A stretch of 64,000 nucleotides of DNA from Albula goreensis (Eukaryota > Chordata > Actinopteri > Albuliformes > Albulidae): assembly GCA_022829145.1 (NCBI GenBank), contig CM040746.1:30524212-30588211 (forward strand), read 5' to 3'. Within the stretch, counting starts at the first letter, position 1; each line of letters opens with the position of its first letter. Under the pieces are notes generated by a model, which saw only the letters and a program-made list of their open reading frames with translations, searched no databases and had not been told where the DNA came from. Position numbers and translations under genes: made by a program. Below are positions 45,801-49,449 of this stretch, in pieces.

Positions 45801-48266
45801 ACAGAAGAATAAACCTGTAGATGCAATACCTTCAGCAACAACACCAGCCACACAAATACTACTGCATACACATTTCCCAAACTTCAAAAGGGAGGGAGAA
45901 TCAGTAAAAGTTATGAGAGAAAGCATGTTATTTACAAAAGCTGTCATTTTGTGGGCGATGCAACAGCATTTCAATTCTGTAATGGTTTCCTCCACACAGA
46001 CCAAGGTTTGGAGTTTTCTGGAGAGGTGAAGTTGTGACGCAATCCTGTGTTCATTTCCACTGCTCCAACCTCCAGTCCCAGTTGGCCACCGAACATTTGG
46101 CTGATGGGCAGCCAGTCAACTGATATCATGTGTGTTCTTGTCACTAGTTTGGCTTGAATGTGGTCAGGAGTCAGAAGTGACACACAAGATTACAGCCTAT
46201 TAACTGAGCACGAGGTCAGACCTCTAAATACAAAAGGGTAAACACTGCAGGCACAATCTCTGTTAATGAAGCTTTAAAGAGGGACATCTGCTCCAGTTGT
46301 TTGTGCATATGATTCCATGTCTATGTTCCTGAAAGTCTCCATTTGTACTTTTTATGTTTTCTCTCACCTGCCTAGAAATGCAGAATTGTATTGTATTTAT
46401 GTGACAAGCAAAGCTAATTGGTTCATTACAAATTCATTATTGTTTGTAAATGGAAAATTTTGTTTCATTTCAGAATTTCCATACCATTCAAATTCAAAGT
46501 TAACGTAGTTGTAATTAACTTTTTTTTAAATCTTTTTTAATTGCCTAGACAATTCTCTGTATTACTGCAGCTCCAAAGCCAAGCCTACAGCTGATACAGT
46601 ATTGTACTGTATAAAAATACAGTGTTTTATCCACTTAATCTTTACTCTACCTGAACTAAGGCTACAAAAACCTTTGTGTCATTGATAAGTTAATAAAATG
46701 CATCATTAAGATGGATATATAGCCAACTGTTGTATGGCCACAGTTGTATATTTTGAAAGCTGTAGTGTTAGTCTTAGTTATTGGAGGGCTACATTGTGTT
46801 CTGGTTATTGATCTAGCAAGAAAGCATTACAGGAGAATGTCTTAGAAAGCATTAGGAGTTACAATACACACACACTTCAATTATCAAACCAATTAAGGAA
46901 AATGAAAATTGGACAAAAAAACATGGAAAAAAACATAAAGAACTGCTACAGGACCCAAAGTTCAAGTGATATATTTAATTACTTAAACTGAATATGTTCA
47001 TTTATTTGGCACATGCCAGAATCAGATGGCAAATAATTAGAAAATACATAATTTAAAATAAAACAGAAAATATGTTTACTTCAAACAGTGGTTCTGCCAT
47101 TTTCCCTGTGGTGCAATCAAGACTAACGGAAAATTTAGAGAACCAGCCACTATCAATAATGCACAGAGAATTGTTCCAACAATCAATAAAGTTCAGCATG
47201 GTTTAACACAAAGGCCTTTTATCTATAATTAAGGTCGAAGCTGTGTGCTCAGCAACCATGGTAAATTTGCAGGTGTCACTAAAGTATGTGAGCTGCAGGG
47301 TGAGATAAGAGTGGAGGAATGAGCGGGGACATGGTGAATGGGGTTCACATCCTGGGCTCTCATTCCAGGCCAGGGTTGAAAACTCCCACAAGGGCTGGAC
47401 AGAGTCATCGCCTCCCCATTCAGAGACAGCACTGAAGGTGGTTTACATCACAGGGTGCTGAGAGAATGCCCTTAACACACAGCTTTCAAACAACTGCTCT
47501 CCTAATGAGTCCTTTGTCTGACAACCTCACTCTGAGTCTAAGGTCACAACAGAGCAGTGGAAGCCAATCTGAGAAATATGGGCATTTGACAGAAAACCCT
47601 TCAAGCCTAATGAAGATGAATTTACATGAATAAGGATAAATATAGCTAAATTATCAGAAAGCTTACTGTACTCAAAATATGTTTGGTGGAGTCGTACACC
47701 CACTGGGATGACACATTTTCTCTAGAACAATGTTAAACCCTTTGAGAGTGTCCACGGGCGCATTATGGTTTAGCTCACAACTTAATTGTAGGTGCTCATT
47801 TTTTCATTCACAAACTTTGTAAAAGAGTTTGTAAAGTTGAGAGATAAAAAACATTAAATCACAAAACTGTGTTTGCAAAGTCGGCTAAGTCATACTGATC
47901 AGCAATCAAACATTTTACAAGTCTGGGCTTTGTTAAATATATATTTTAAATTTTTATTAAAAATTTTAAATAATAATTGTGTGAAACATGATTTTAACAA
48001 CTAGTGGTTCAACAGTTAGCTAATGTCATGTGAATATTCAGCAAGCTTGGTCCAAGCTGGTGGTGGCTTTGAGCCTTGTGCAGGACCATAATATGGCATT
48101 ACATGCCATCGCACAATCAGCAAGTGCATAGAGATTGGTGCACTATGTGTCTCGGTGCAAGAGGATAAAGTGCAAGGGGATGCCCTACCCTGCTTCCCTT
48201 CTCTGGGTTACACTGGCAACTTCCGCTGCAGTCCCGTCCAGAACATGGCTCCTGAACCTTCGTCCC
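531..48266 (-). CDS. col4a6: col4a6-like collagen type IV alpha-6 chain, partial gene (40 exons in window)
   Basis: This is a type IV collagen alpha chain, an extracellular basement-membrane protein that trimerises with other alpha chains (in mammals as alpha5-alpha5-alpha6) and forms networks through its 7S and NC1 ends. Forty exons with GT-AG borders encode a 7S cysteine motif followed by about 1380 residues of Gly-X-Y repeat with many interruptions. Interruption order and wording match human COL4A6 as I remember it (EFMGFPKGKKG against [11 protein letters not shown] here; ITLPC against TTLPC; GDIFGAENGAPG against [12 protein letters not shown]), and clearly less well COL4A2. The signal-peptide exon(s) lie beyond base 64000 and the NC1 exons beyond base 1, so both ends are missing. 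The first 15 exons keep phase 0; most later ones use phase 1. One exon (2643-2713) breaks the frame by one base. The family is certain; the alpha-6 assignment is about 85% sure. Confidence 0.9.
1037..1135 (-). CDS. col4a6: col4a6 exon E39: collagenous
   Basis: A 99-nt phase 1/1 exon runs from [10 protein letters not shown] through [10 protein letters not shown] to PKGLRG, matching human MRGEPGFMGTPG...GDPGFPG. The acceptor, ATTAAAG, is unusual but fits phase; donor AGAG|GTATGA. Confidence 0.91.
1361..1522 (-). CDS. col4a6: col4a6 exon E38: collagenous with RGDS
   Basis: A 162-nt phase 1/1 exon runs [15 protein letters not shown], then [10 protein letters not shown], then to GSPGFKG. The interruption before QGDRGD matches human GPSSNQGDTGD. 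RGDS is encoded at 1452-1463. Acceptor GGACAG, donor AAAG|GTGATG. Confidence 0.93.
1834..1950 (-). CDS. col4a6: col4a6 exon E37: collagenous with SSSNIL interruption
   Basis: A 117-nt phase 1/1 exon runs [10 protein letters not shown], then [16 protein letters not shown], then GLDGEQG. Human has [25 protein letters not shown]. Acceptor TTCACAG, donor CAAG|GTTTGC (weak). Confidence 0.92.
2337..2456 (-). CDS. col4a6: col4a6 exon E36: collagenous with two interruptions
   Basis: A 120-nt phase 1/1 exon reads [12 protein letters not shown], then [12 protein letters not shown], then to IKGNPG. Human GPSITGVPG and GYPGIGIGAPG sit at the same two places. Acceptor CCCCAG, donor CCAG|GTGAGA. Confidence 0.92.
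2643..2713 (-). CDS. col4a6: col4a6 exon E35: collagenous, one base short (frameshift)
   Basis: Good splice borders (CTGTAG acceptor; CCCG|GTTAGT donor) flank 71 nt, where phase 1/1 neighbours require a multiple of three (72). The start reads (G)LPGSRG in the expected frame; the end reads [12 protein letters not shown] and GLPGTPG in the frame required by the next exon. The switch lies in the G-rich run GGTTCCCGGGGC (plus-strand C run at 2695-2698). One missing G would explain it. Read as given, a TAA follows four codons after the Gly. The glycine repeat on both sides says the exon is real; whether the lost base is biological or a sequence error cannot be told here. Confidence 0.85.
3007..3114 (-). 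CDS. col4a6: col4a6 exon E34: collagenous
   Basis: A 108-nt phase 1/1 exon runs from [10 protein letters not shown] to GTSGQKG without interruption. Acceptor TCCACAG; the donor AAAG|GTCAGT is slightly weak but fits phase and repeat. Confidence 0.91.
3615..3722 (-). CDS. col4a6: col4a6 exon E33: collagenous, two possible acceptors
   Basis: A 108-nt phase 1/1 exon starts (G)[12 protein letters not shown] and ends GRPGQSG. The chosen acceptor (ATGCAG) keeps perfect Gly-X-Y. A second AG 18 nt inside (exon from 3704) is also in frame and would remove six residues. Donor TCAG|GTAAG. Confidence 0.87.
3883..3957 (-). CDS. col4a6: col4a6 exon E32: collagenous with RGDS
   Basis: A 75-nt phase 1/1 exon reads [11 protein letters not shown] then [19 protein letters not shown] is encoded at 3941-3952 and falls at an interruption (DSYG), at the place of human DNGQTVEISG. 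An RGD at an interruption is more likely to be exposed than one inside the triple helix. Acceptor CACCAG, donor CCTG|GTGAGT. Confidence 0.92.
4128..4191 (-). CDS. col4a6: col4a6 exon E31: collagenous
   Basis: A 64-nt exon (phase 0 to 1) runs [10 protein letters not shown] to GQPGGKG. Acceptor CTTATAG, donor AAAG|GTGAGC. Confidence 0.9.
4530..4711 (-). CDS. col4a6: col4a6 exon E30: collagenous
   Basis: A 182-nt exon (phase 1 to 0) runs from [10 protein letters not shown] to GMPGPR with two small interruptions, FLGQEKG and GASALPG. Its end, [10 protein letters not shown], matches human GITGFPGMPG. Acceptor TTGCAG, donor AGG|GTAAAC. Confidence 0.93.
5028..5150 (-). CDS. col4a6: col4a6 exon E29: proline-rich interruption and RGDS motif
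   Basis: A 123-nt phase 1/1 exon runs [10 protein letters not shown], then [14 protein letters not shown], then ERGDSGPSG to FPGPRG. Human alpha-6 has GIPSPRRPMSNLWLKGDKG...FPGPRG, so the long interruption is conserved in place. RGDS is encoded at 5065-5076. Acceptor TTTCAG, donor AGAG|GTACAG. Confidence 0.93.
5303..5321. repeat. short (CA)n tract
   Basis: About 19 bp of ACACAC with one AA step, in the E28-E29 intron. Confidence 0.75.
5714..5857 (-). CDS. col4a6: col4a6 exon E28: collagenous
   Basis: A 144-nt phase 1/1 exon runs without interruption from [10 protein letters not shown] to GGKGLKG. Acceptor CTTCAG, donor AAAG|GTATGT. Confidence 0.93.
6075..6245 (-). CDS. col4a6: col4a6 exon E27: collagenous
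   Basis: A 171-nt phase 1/1 exon runs from [10 protein letters not shown] to GVPGRKG and has the interruption [12 protein letters not shown], matching human GPPGSIVKKGLPG. Acceptor CTGCAG, donor AAGG|GTAGAT. Confidence 0.93.
6246..9392 (-). other. col4a6 intron between E26 and E27
   Basis: A 3.1-kb AT-rich intron holding a degenerate CA repeat (7731-7788). A possible 9-nt in-frame microexon (8233-8241) is described under findings. No other coding signal was seen. Confidence 0.75.
7731..7788. repeat. (CA)n microsatellite, degenerate
   Basis: About 58 bp of CA dinucleotides with a few G, AA and TA interruptions. Confidence 0.9.
9393..9554 (-). CDS. col4a6: col4a6 exon E26: collagenous
   Basis: A 162-nt phase 1/1 exon of Gly-X-Y runs from [10 protein letters not shown] through TKGERGESG to FVGAPG. 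Acceptor CCACAG, donor CCAG|GTGAGG. It ends a cluster of exons; the next one is 3.1 kb away. Confidence 0.92.
9872..10090 (-). CDS. col4a6: col4a6 exon E25: collagenous, [12 protein letters not shown]
   Basis: The longest exon in the window (219 nt, phase 1/1) starts [10 protein letters not shown], has a short interruption (LSIDG) and includes [14 protein letters not shown]. Human COL4A6 has GATGDIFGAENGAPG. Acceptor TTTCAG, donor TCAG|GTGTGT. Confidence 0.93.
10247..10354 (-). CDS. col4a6: col4a6 exon E24: collagenous
   Basis: A 108-nt phase 1/1 exon runs from [10 protein letters not shown] to [16 protein letters not shown] is a one-residue interruption. The acceptor ends TTACAG and the donor is CAGG|GTAAG, chosen over an AG|GG alternative because only it keeps phase 1. 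Confidence 0.9.
10976..11047 (-). CDS. col4a6: col4a6 exon E23: TTLPC interruption
   Basis: A 72-nt phase 1/1 exon reads (G)[15 protein letters not shown] then SSGFPGSPG. Human alpha-6 has GITLPCIIPGSYGPSGFPG, so the interruption and its single cysteine are conserved. Acceptor TGGCAG, donor CCAG|GTACAT. Confidence 0.93.
11742..11852 (-). repeat. Inverted repeat, 22-nt arms, 67-nt spacer
   Basis: The arm at 11742-11763 (ATTGGATCAAACACCTCAAG then AG) is the reverse complement of the arm at 11831-11852 at 19 of 22 positions. In the sense (minus) RNA one mismatch becomes a G-U pair. Nothing outside the arms pairs. Function unknown. Confidence 0.7.
12530..12621. repeat. CA-rich degenerate microsatellite
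   Basis: About 90 bp of CACACA broken by T, C and G changes. Confidence 0.8.
13367..13550 (-). CDS. col4a6: col4a6 exon E22: collagenous
   Basis: A 184-nt exon (phase 0 to 1) runs from [12 protein letters not shown] through [12 protein letters not shown] to LPGPPG. The GIGYQG stretch is a small interruption that corresponds to human GNGLPG. Acceptor CTCCAG, donor CCAG|GTAGGA. Confidence 0.92.
13859..14038 (-). CDS. col4a6: col4a6 exon E21: collagenous with KGEP interruption
   Basis: A 180-nt phase 0/0 exon runs [18 protein letters not shown], then [10 protein letters not shown], then Gly-X-Y to GQSGIP. Human has GPKGKKGEPILSTIQG at the same point. Acceptor TCTCAG, donor CCT|GTGAGT. The 285-bp intron to E20 carries a LINE-type 3' tail. 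Confidence 0.93.
14090..14265 (+). mobile_element. LINE-type (L2/CR1-like) 3' tail fragment
   Basis: The text GTAAAGTGTCCTTGGGTATT, then TTGAAAGGCGCTTATAAATA and an (ATT)n tail, is the typical 3' end of fish non-LTR elements of the L2/CR1 type and of SINEs sharing that tail, from memory. Only the 3' end is present. It fills most of the 285-bp intron between E20 and E21, in the orientation opposite to the gene. Confidence 0.6.
14228..14257. repeat. (ATT)n tail microsatellite
   Basis: About 30 bp of TTA/ATT repeats ending the LINE-type tail. Confidence 0.85.
14324..14481 (-). CDS. col4a6: col4a6 exon E20: Cys-X-Cys interruption
   Basis: A 158-nt exon (phase 1 to 0) starts [18 protein letters not shown] and continues with Gly-X-Y to GSTGPA. 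The two-cysteine interruption matches human COL4A6 GDSGFCACDGG and COL4A2 GDAGECRCTEG, so the paired cysteines are conserved. Acceptor TTGCAG, donor GCT|GTAAGT. Confidence 0.93.
14994..15056. repeat. (TG)n degenerate tract next to the E19 donor
   Basis: TG-rich on the plus strand, so CA-rich in the col4a6 transcript, starting a few bases inside the intron after the weak E19 donor. CA repeats near 5' splice sites are known binding sites for hnRNP L. Confidence 0.85.
15060..15155 (-). CDS. col4a6: col4a6 exon E19: interruption exon with weak donor
   Basis: A 96-nt phase 1/1 exon begins with a non-collagenous stretch ([10 protein letters not shown]), then [10 protein letters not shown] to GTKGIKG. 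It matches human ETETLHNKESGFPG...LKGIKG. The donor, AAAG|GTCAAC, is poor, and a CA-rich tract (plus-strand 14994-15056) starts within a few bases of it in the intron. Skipping the exon would keep the frame. I chose the donor for its phase and because the glycine repeat stops there. Confidence 0.87.
15156..17712 (-). other. col4a6 intron between E18 and E19
   Basis: This 2.6-kb intron holds a SINE-like dispersed repeat (about 16020-16490). The rest shows no coding or repeat signal that I recognise. Confidence 0.7.
16020..16490 (+). mobile_element. Dispersed repeat with tRNA-like B box (SINE-like)
   Basis: The head contains GTCTGGGGTTCAATCCCAGG, close to the tRNA B-box consensus GGTTCRANYCC. 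A GC-richer, CpG-containing body follows that differs sharply from the flanks and ends near an A-rich stretch (16465-16495). The family cannot be named; the element could also be a non-autonomous DNA transposon. Confidence 0.5.
17713..17862 (-). CDS. col4a6: col4a6 exon E18: collagenous, GNPGRT signature
   Basis: A 150-nt phase 1/1 exon starts [10 protein letters not shown] and includes [14 protein letters not shown] and [13 protein letters not shown]. Human COL4A6 has GPQGFPG...GNPGRTTIG...GPPGPPGPP. The RTVYG stretch is an interruption. Acceptor TCCCAG, donor ACTG|GTAAGT. Confidence 0.93.
17968..18078 (-). CDS. col4a6: col4a6 exon E17: collagenous
   Basis: A 111-nt phase 1/1 exon runs from (G)[12 protein letters not shown] through [10 protein letters not shown] to APSFLTG, ending in a short interruption. 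Human alpha-6 has [15 protein letters not shown] here. Acceptor CTGCAG, donor ACAG|GTAACC. Confidence 0.91.
18258..18350. repeat. (TG)n microsatellite next to the E16 donor
   Basis: About 93 bp of TG with GC and AT steps. It starts 23 bp from E16 on its downstream (intron) side and is CA-rich in the transcript. Confidence 0.9.
18373..18442 (-). CDS. col4a6: col4a6 exon E16: interruption exon
   Basis: A 70-nt exon reads [12 protein letters not shown] then [11 protein letters not shown], aligning with human GDIGLPGPDVFIDIDGAVIS. It starts in phase 0 and ends one base into a glycine codon, so from here on the gene uses phase-1 borders. Donor CAAG|GTACTG is not optimal and is followed in the intron by a CA-rich tract (TG on the plus strand, 18258-18350). 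Confidence 0.9.
18855..18908 (-). CDS. col4a6: col4a6 exon E15: collagenous
   Basis: Eighteen codons run from [10 protein letters not shown] to GYPGPK, matching human GTLGFPGLNG...GQK in length. Acceptor CACCCAG, donor AAG|GTAAGT, phase 0. The intron to E14 is only 90 bp. Confidence 0.9.
18999..19043 (-). CDS. col4a6: col4a6 exon E14: collagenous
   Basis: A 45-nt exon reads [15 protein letters not shown]. Acceptor TCTCAG, donor AAG|GTAGTG, phase 0. Confidence 0.9.
19362..19424 (-). CDS. col4a6: col4a6 exon E13: collagenous
   Basis: These 21 codons run from [10 protein letters not shown] to LGLPGGR, the same length as the human segment GTTGEKGEKGEKG...GPR. Acceptor TTGCAG, donor CGC|GTATGT, phase 0. 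Confidence 0.9.
19529..19582 (-). CDS. col4a6: col4a6 exon E12: collagenous
   Basis: A 54-nt exon encodes 18 residues, [10 protein letters not shown] to GFPGPP. Acceptor CTTCAG, donor CCG|GTAAGG, phase 0. A GA-rich purine tract on the plus strand (polypyrimidine in the transcript) begins about 17 bp upstream of the acceptor. Confidence 0.9.
19600..19634. repeat. (GA)n microsatellite
   Basis: About 35 bp of GAGAGA just upstream (transcript sense) of the E12 acceptor. In the transcript it is CU-rich and may extend the polypyrimidine tract. Confidence 0.9.
19751..19787. repeat. (CAAA)n microsatellite
   Basis: About nine near-perfect CAAA units. Confidence 0.9.
19788..21845 (-). other. col4a6 intron between E11 and E12 (main part)
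   Basis: About 2 kb, AT-rich. Short open frames on both strands carry no glycine repeat and no plausible splice borders. Nothing else was seen. Confidence 0.65.
21846..21938 (-). CDS. col4a6: col4a6 exon E11: interruption exon with alpha-6 signature
   Basis: These 31 codons read [12 protein letters not shown], then [19 protein letters not shown]. Human COL4A6 has GDVGLPGPAGPP...GELEFMGFPKGKKGSK, one of the clearest alpha-6 matches in the window. Acceptor TCCAG, donor AAG|GTTTGT (a weaker donor), phase 0. It lies 763 bp downstream of the similar E10. Confidence 0.92.
22702..22791 (-). CDS. col4a6: col4a6 exon E10: interruption exon, possible duplicate of E11
   Basis: Thirty codons read [12 protein letters not shown], then a non-collagenous stretch ([14 protein letters not shown]), then KGDK. 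It resembles human COL4A2 at the same place ([22 protein letters not shown]...YKGEK) more than COL4A6. E11 has the same design: a GD-G-PG start, an interruption, and a KGDK-type end. Human COL4A6, as I recall it, has only one such unit. Acceptor CCCAG, donor AAG|GTAAC, phase 0 both ends, so it can be included or skipped without breaking the frame. Confidence 0.87.
22907..22961. repeat. (GA)n microsatellite
   Basis: About 55 bp of AGAGAG with a few interruptions, polypyrimidine in the transcript. Confidence 0.88.
23110..23161. repeat. (GA)n microsatellite
   Basis: About 50 bp of GAGAGA; the second purine tract of the same intron. Confidence 0.88.
25394..25435 (-). CDS. col4a6: col4a6 exon E9: collagenous, [10 protein letters not shown]
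   Basis: Fourteen codons read [14 protein letters not shown]. The human alpha-6 equivalent is GNMGLGFQGEKGVK, with the same GFQG interruption. Acceptor TTGCAG, donor AAG|GTAAGA, phase 0. It sits 2.6 kb upstream of the E10/E11 pair. Confidence 0.9.
25655..25805 (-). mobile_element. tRNA-SINE-like fragment
   Basis: On the minus strand GGTCTTCAAGTCCCAGCC resembles a B box. The segment shares wording with 51120-51230 (GGGACTTG near the middle; CCTTAACTC then a GC step and GCCC at the end), suggesting two old copies of one family. Confidence 0.4.
26465..26500 (-). CDS. col4a6: col4a6 exon E8: collagenous
   Basis: A 36-nt exon reads [12 protein letters not shown]. Acceptor CCTCAG, donor ACA|GTAAGT, phase 0. 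An open frame continues past the donor but loses the glycine repeat at once, which supports the donor chosen. Confidence 0.9.
26635..26722 (-). mobile_element. tRNA-like SINE head fragment
   Basis: On the minus strand TGGTGTAGTGCAGAGC resembles an A box and GGAGTTTAAGCCC a weak B box, at roughly tRNA spacing. Weak evidence. Confidence 0.3.
27083..27145 (-). CDS. col4a6: col4a6 exon E7: collagenous
   Basis: These 21 codons are perfect Gly-X-Y from [10 protein letters not shown] to GPDGYP. Acceptor TTTCAG, donor CCT|GTATGT, phase 0. The human chain has GPQGAPGFPGAVGPAG at this point. Confidence 0.91.
27694..27729 (-). CDS. col4a6: col4a6 exon E6: collagenous
   Basis: A 36-nt exon reads [12 protein letters not shown], matching human [12 protein letters not shown]. 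Acceptor TTCCAG, donor ATT|GTAAGT, phase 0. It is recognised from its splice borders and its in-frame join to both neighbours. Confidence 0.9.
27730..28758 (-). other. col4a6 intron between E5 and E6
   Basis: About 1 kb. The stretch 27993-28378 is open on both strands at once but has no glycine repeat, no consistent splice borders and no known domain, so it is treated as non-coding. Confidence 0.6.
28759..28824 (-). CDS. col4a6: col4a6 exon E5: collagenous with interruption
   Basis: These 22 codons read [12 protein letters not shown] then [10 protein letters not shown]. The Gly-X-Y frame is lost after KGEP, at the same place as human KGDPVLAPGSFK. Acceptor AAAACAG, donor AGG|GTAACG, phase 0. 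Confidence 0.9.
28995..29114 (-). CDS. col4a6: col4a6 exon E4: collagenous, conserved GCNGT N-glycosylation site
   Basis: Forty codons run from [10 protein letters not shown] to GLPGLP. They contain VDGCNGTIG: a cysteine plus an Asn-Gly-Thr sequon found at this position in most collagen IV chains and known to be glycosylated in the 7S region of alpha1 and alpha2. The stretch RGYANGFPG carries an extra residue between glycines, a small interruption. Acceptor ATAATAG, donor CCC|GTAAGT, phase 0. Confidence 0.94.
29614..29658 (-). CDS. col4a6: col4a6 exon E3: collagenous
   Basis: A 45-nt exon, the ancestral collagen exon size, reads [15 protein letters not shown]. The human equivalent is [15 protein letters not shown]. 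Acceptor CCACAG, donor CCA|GTGAGT, phase 0. Only 125 bp of intron separates it from E2. Confidence 0.94.
29784..29918 (-). CDS. col4a6: col4a6 exon E2: start of collagenous domain
   Basis: These 45 codons are uninterrupted Gly-X-Y from [10 protein letters not shown] to SGPKGEK. They match human COL4A6 GRPGPIGIQG...GPKGDK in position and length (45 residues). Acceptor CCCAG|GGT, donor AAG|GTGAG, phase 0 at both ends. It joins E1 to give PEKGSR-GRPG, as in the human chain. Confidence 0.94.
30719..30812. repeat. (TG)47 perfect microsatellite
   Basis: 94 bp of uninterrupted TG, 0.8 kb upstream of E2. A perfect tract this long is likely to vary between individuals and can adopt Z-DNA. Confidence 0.97.
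35317..35334 (+). repeat. G-quadruplex-type run
   Basis: GGGAGGGGAGGGGAGGGG has four G runs with one-base loops, the simplest parallel-quadruplex pattern. Confidence 0.75.
35818..35890 (+). mobile_element. SINE tail-like fragment
   Basis: The wording ACTGGATGGACCGCCTGGCC then TGTTCTCCTCATCAGACGG and TTCTTATGTTC is familiar from SINE 3' ends of early-branching ray-finned fishes. This is recalled, not checked. Confidence 0.45.
38522..38582 (+). mobile_element. SINE-like fragment
   Basis: GGACATAAGAATACATACTG followed by ATAAGAAGAGGCCAT resembles a common fish repeat of the form CATAAGAA...GAGAGGAGGCCATT. Probably the same broad family as the fragment near 35850. Confidence 0.4.
43885..44159. 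mobile_element. hAT-like MITE with 35-bp terminal inverted repeats
   Basis: The element begins CAAGGGTGGGCAATCCTGGT and continues CCTTGAGTGCCAGAG. Its other end, reverse-complemented, is the same with two changes over 35 bp. At 275 bp it is too short to encode a transposase. Flanks ATCTAAAC and ATTAAAC could be an 8-bp target duplication with one base lost, as expected for hAT elements. Confidence 0.8.
46100..46910. repeat. Diverged duplicated block, copy A
   Basis: It aligns in the same orientation with 49450-50230. Shared runs include GTGTGTTCTTGTCA, AAGTGACACA, TTACAGCC, TTTAGA/TTTAAAGA-type steps, CACCTGCCTAG and ATTGATC-AGCA, in the same order. The two copies lie on either side of E1. 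Confidence 0.7.
48189..48266 (-). CDS. col4a6: col4a6 exon E1: 7S-domain cysteine motif
   Basis: These 26 codons read [12 protein letters not shown] then [14 protein letters not shown]. The four cysteines form the conserved N-terminal 7S motif through which four collagen IV trimers cross-link, and the motif is nearly identical to human COL4A6 ([20 protein letters not shown]). The acceptor is a pyrimidine-rich tract ending CCAG and the donor is AGG|GTAGGG; both borders are phase 0. It should follow the signal-peptide exon, which was not found in the window. It lies 18.3 kb upstream of the next exon. Confidence 0.93.
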
Positions 48267-48500
48267 CTGGAGAGAGAGAATGAGAAGGAGAGGGGAAGGG
48301 GGAGGGGGGAGGGGCAGACAGACCACAGAAATGTCATTAATGCTGTCACAAATGGAACTAGCGCAACCAAACACCTGTGTGAATCCAGAGGGGATTGGAA
48401 ACCACTAATACAAGGGGGTTCATTGGAGTAAGAGCAGCTTCAGGACAATGGCATGGATTGGGTTGATGGGAGGGTCCGGTAACGTGATTTCACCTACTCA

Positions 48501-48539
48501 GGGAGGGGTAAGGGGAGGGGGAGGGGTAGGGGAAGGGGG
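48501..48539 (+). promoter_or_regulatory. G-rich, quadruplex-capable tract upstream of E1
   Basis: Six runs of four or more Gs separated by A, TA or AA over 39 bp. It lies about 235 bp upstream of E1 in the gene's sense, next to a CpG-rich patch (48541-49000). It contains G-box sites of the SP1/KLF/MAZ type. A regulatory role is inference only. Confidence 0.45.
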
Positions 48540-48540
48540 A

Positions 48541-49000
48541 AAGCTGCGATAACAGCCGCAAAGGATAGACGTTTTTGAAACACGATCCACCGCCGATTAA
48601 ACAGACCTATCTTTATCTGTGAATCAGTTCACCATGCATCGCTTCAGGCTGTATATCACCCACCGCTGCATCCATGCTGGCATCTGTTCATCTCTGCACA
48701 ACGACGCGATCCCTCAATCATGCATCTCTGCACATGCACAAACATGCACGCAGATTCAGGGTACGTACTGAATGGGGAGGTGCTGACTGACAGCGCCGCT
48801 TAGGGCCCTATAGAAAATGAAGAGTGATAAACTGATATGCATCCCCCCGGGGCACAACTGCGGGGAATGTCTGGGCCTCGCAGCGGTGAGTGTCAGGTTC
48901 CTTGCCCTGACAAAAGCAATGAAACTTCAACACTTCAAGCAACGCGCCTCCCGCACAATAACATCTAAATGCCGTCATCAAACTGTTGCACCCCTCGTTT
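48541..49000. other. CpG-rich patch upstream of E1
   Basis: About 20 CpGs in 460 bp, clearly more than the surrounding intron, with runs such as ACGACGCGAT and CAGCGCCGC. No signal-peptide reading frame was found on the minus strand here. It may be an enhancer or a secondary promoter. Confidence 0.45.
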
Positions 49001-49449
49001 TATGATCACTTCCTGAACTTAATCAATGACAGTTTTGGTCCCAGCTCCCTCCTTATTGGCGCACAATGGGGTAACATTAAGTTGATGATATCATGAATTT
49101 TGGAAACAAGCATTTACTATGCCTTTTAACTCTGCATAATGCCGGTATCAACATCCAACACAAAATCACTTCACCTGTAATGAGTGACTCATGCCCCCTC
49201 TCTAAAGGCTCAAAGCACCCATCATTCTCCCCAGGGACTGCTTTTCAACAGGGCCAAACACCTGAAGTTTTTGTGACTTTCTCTCTATGCTGTGCTCAAG
49301 GGCAGCTGGGATTGTTCTGTTTATTGGGCCATATTTGTGGGTACATCTTTACCAGAACATTTACCTAGGTTTTCTTTTGGTTATACTAACTGAAATTCCA
49401 GAGACCTTAAAATTATTTTAAACTTCAACATTAATATTTTTACCTCAGC

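Larger units (their letters stand above)
29919..48188 (-). other. col4a6 intron between E1 and E2 (18.3 kb)
   Basis: The longest intron in the window. It contains a (TG)47 tract, a G-quadruplex-type run (35317-35334), two fragments that look like one fish SINE family, a hAT-like MITE (43885-44159) and one copy of a diverged duplicated block (about 46100-46910). No collagen exon fits between E1 and E2, which join exactly as in the human chain. Confidence 0.75.
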
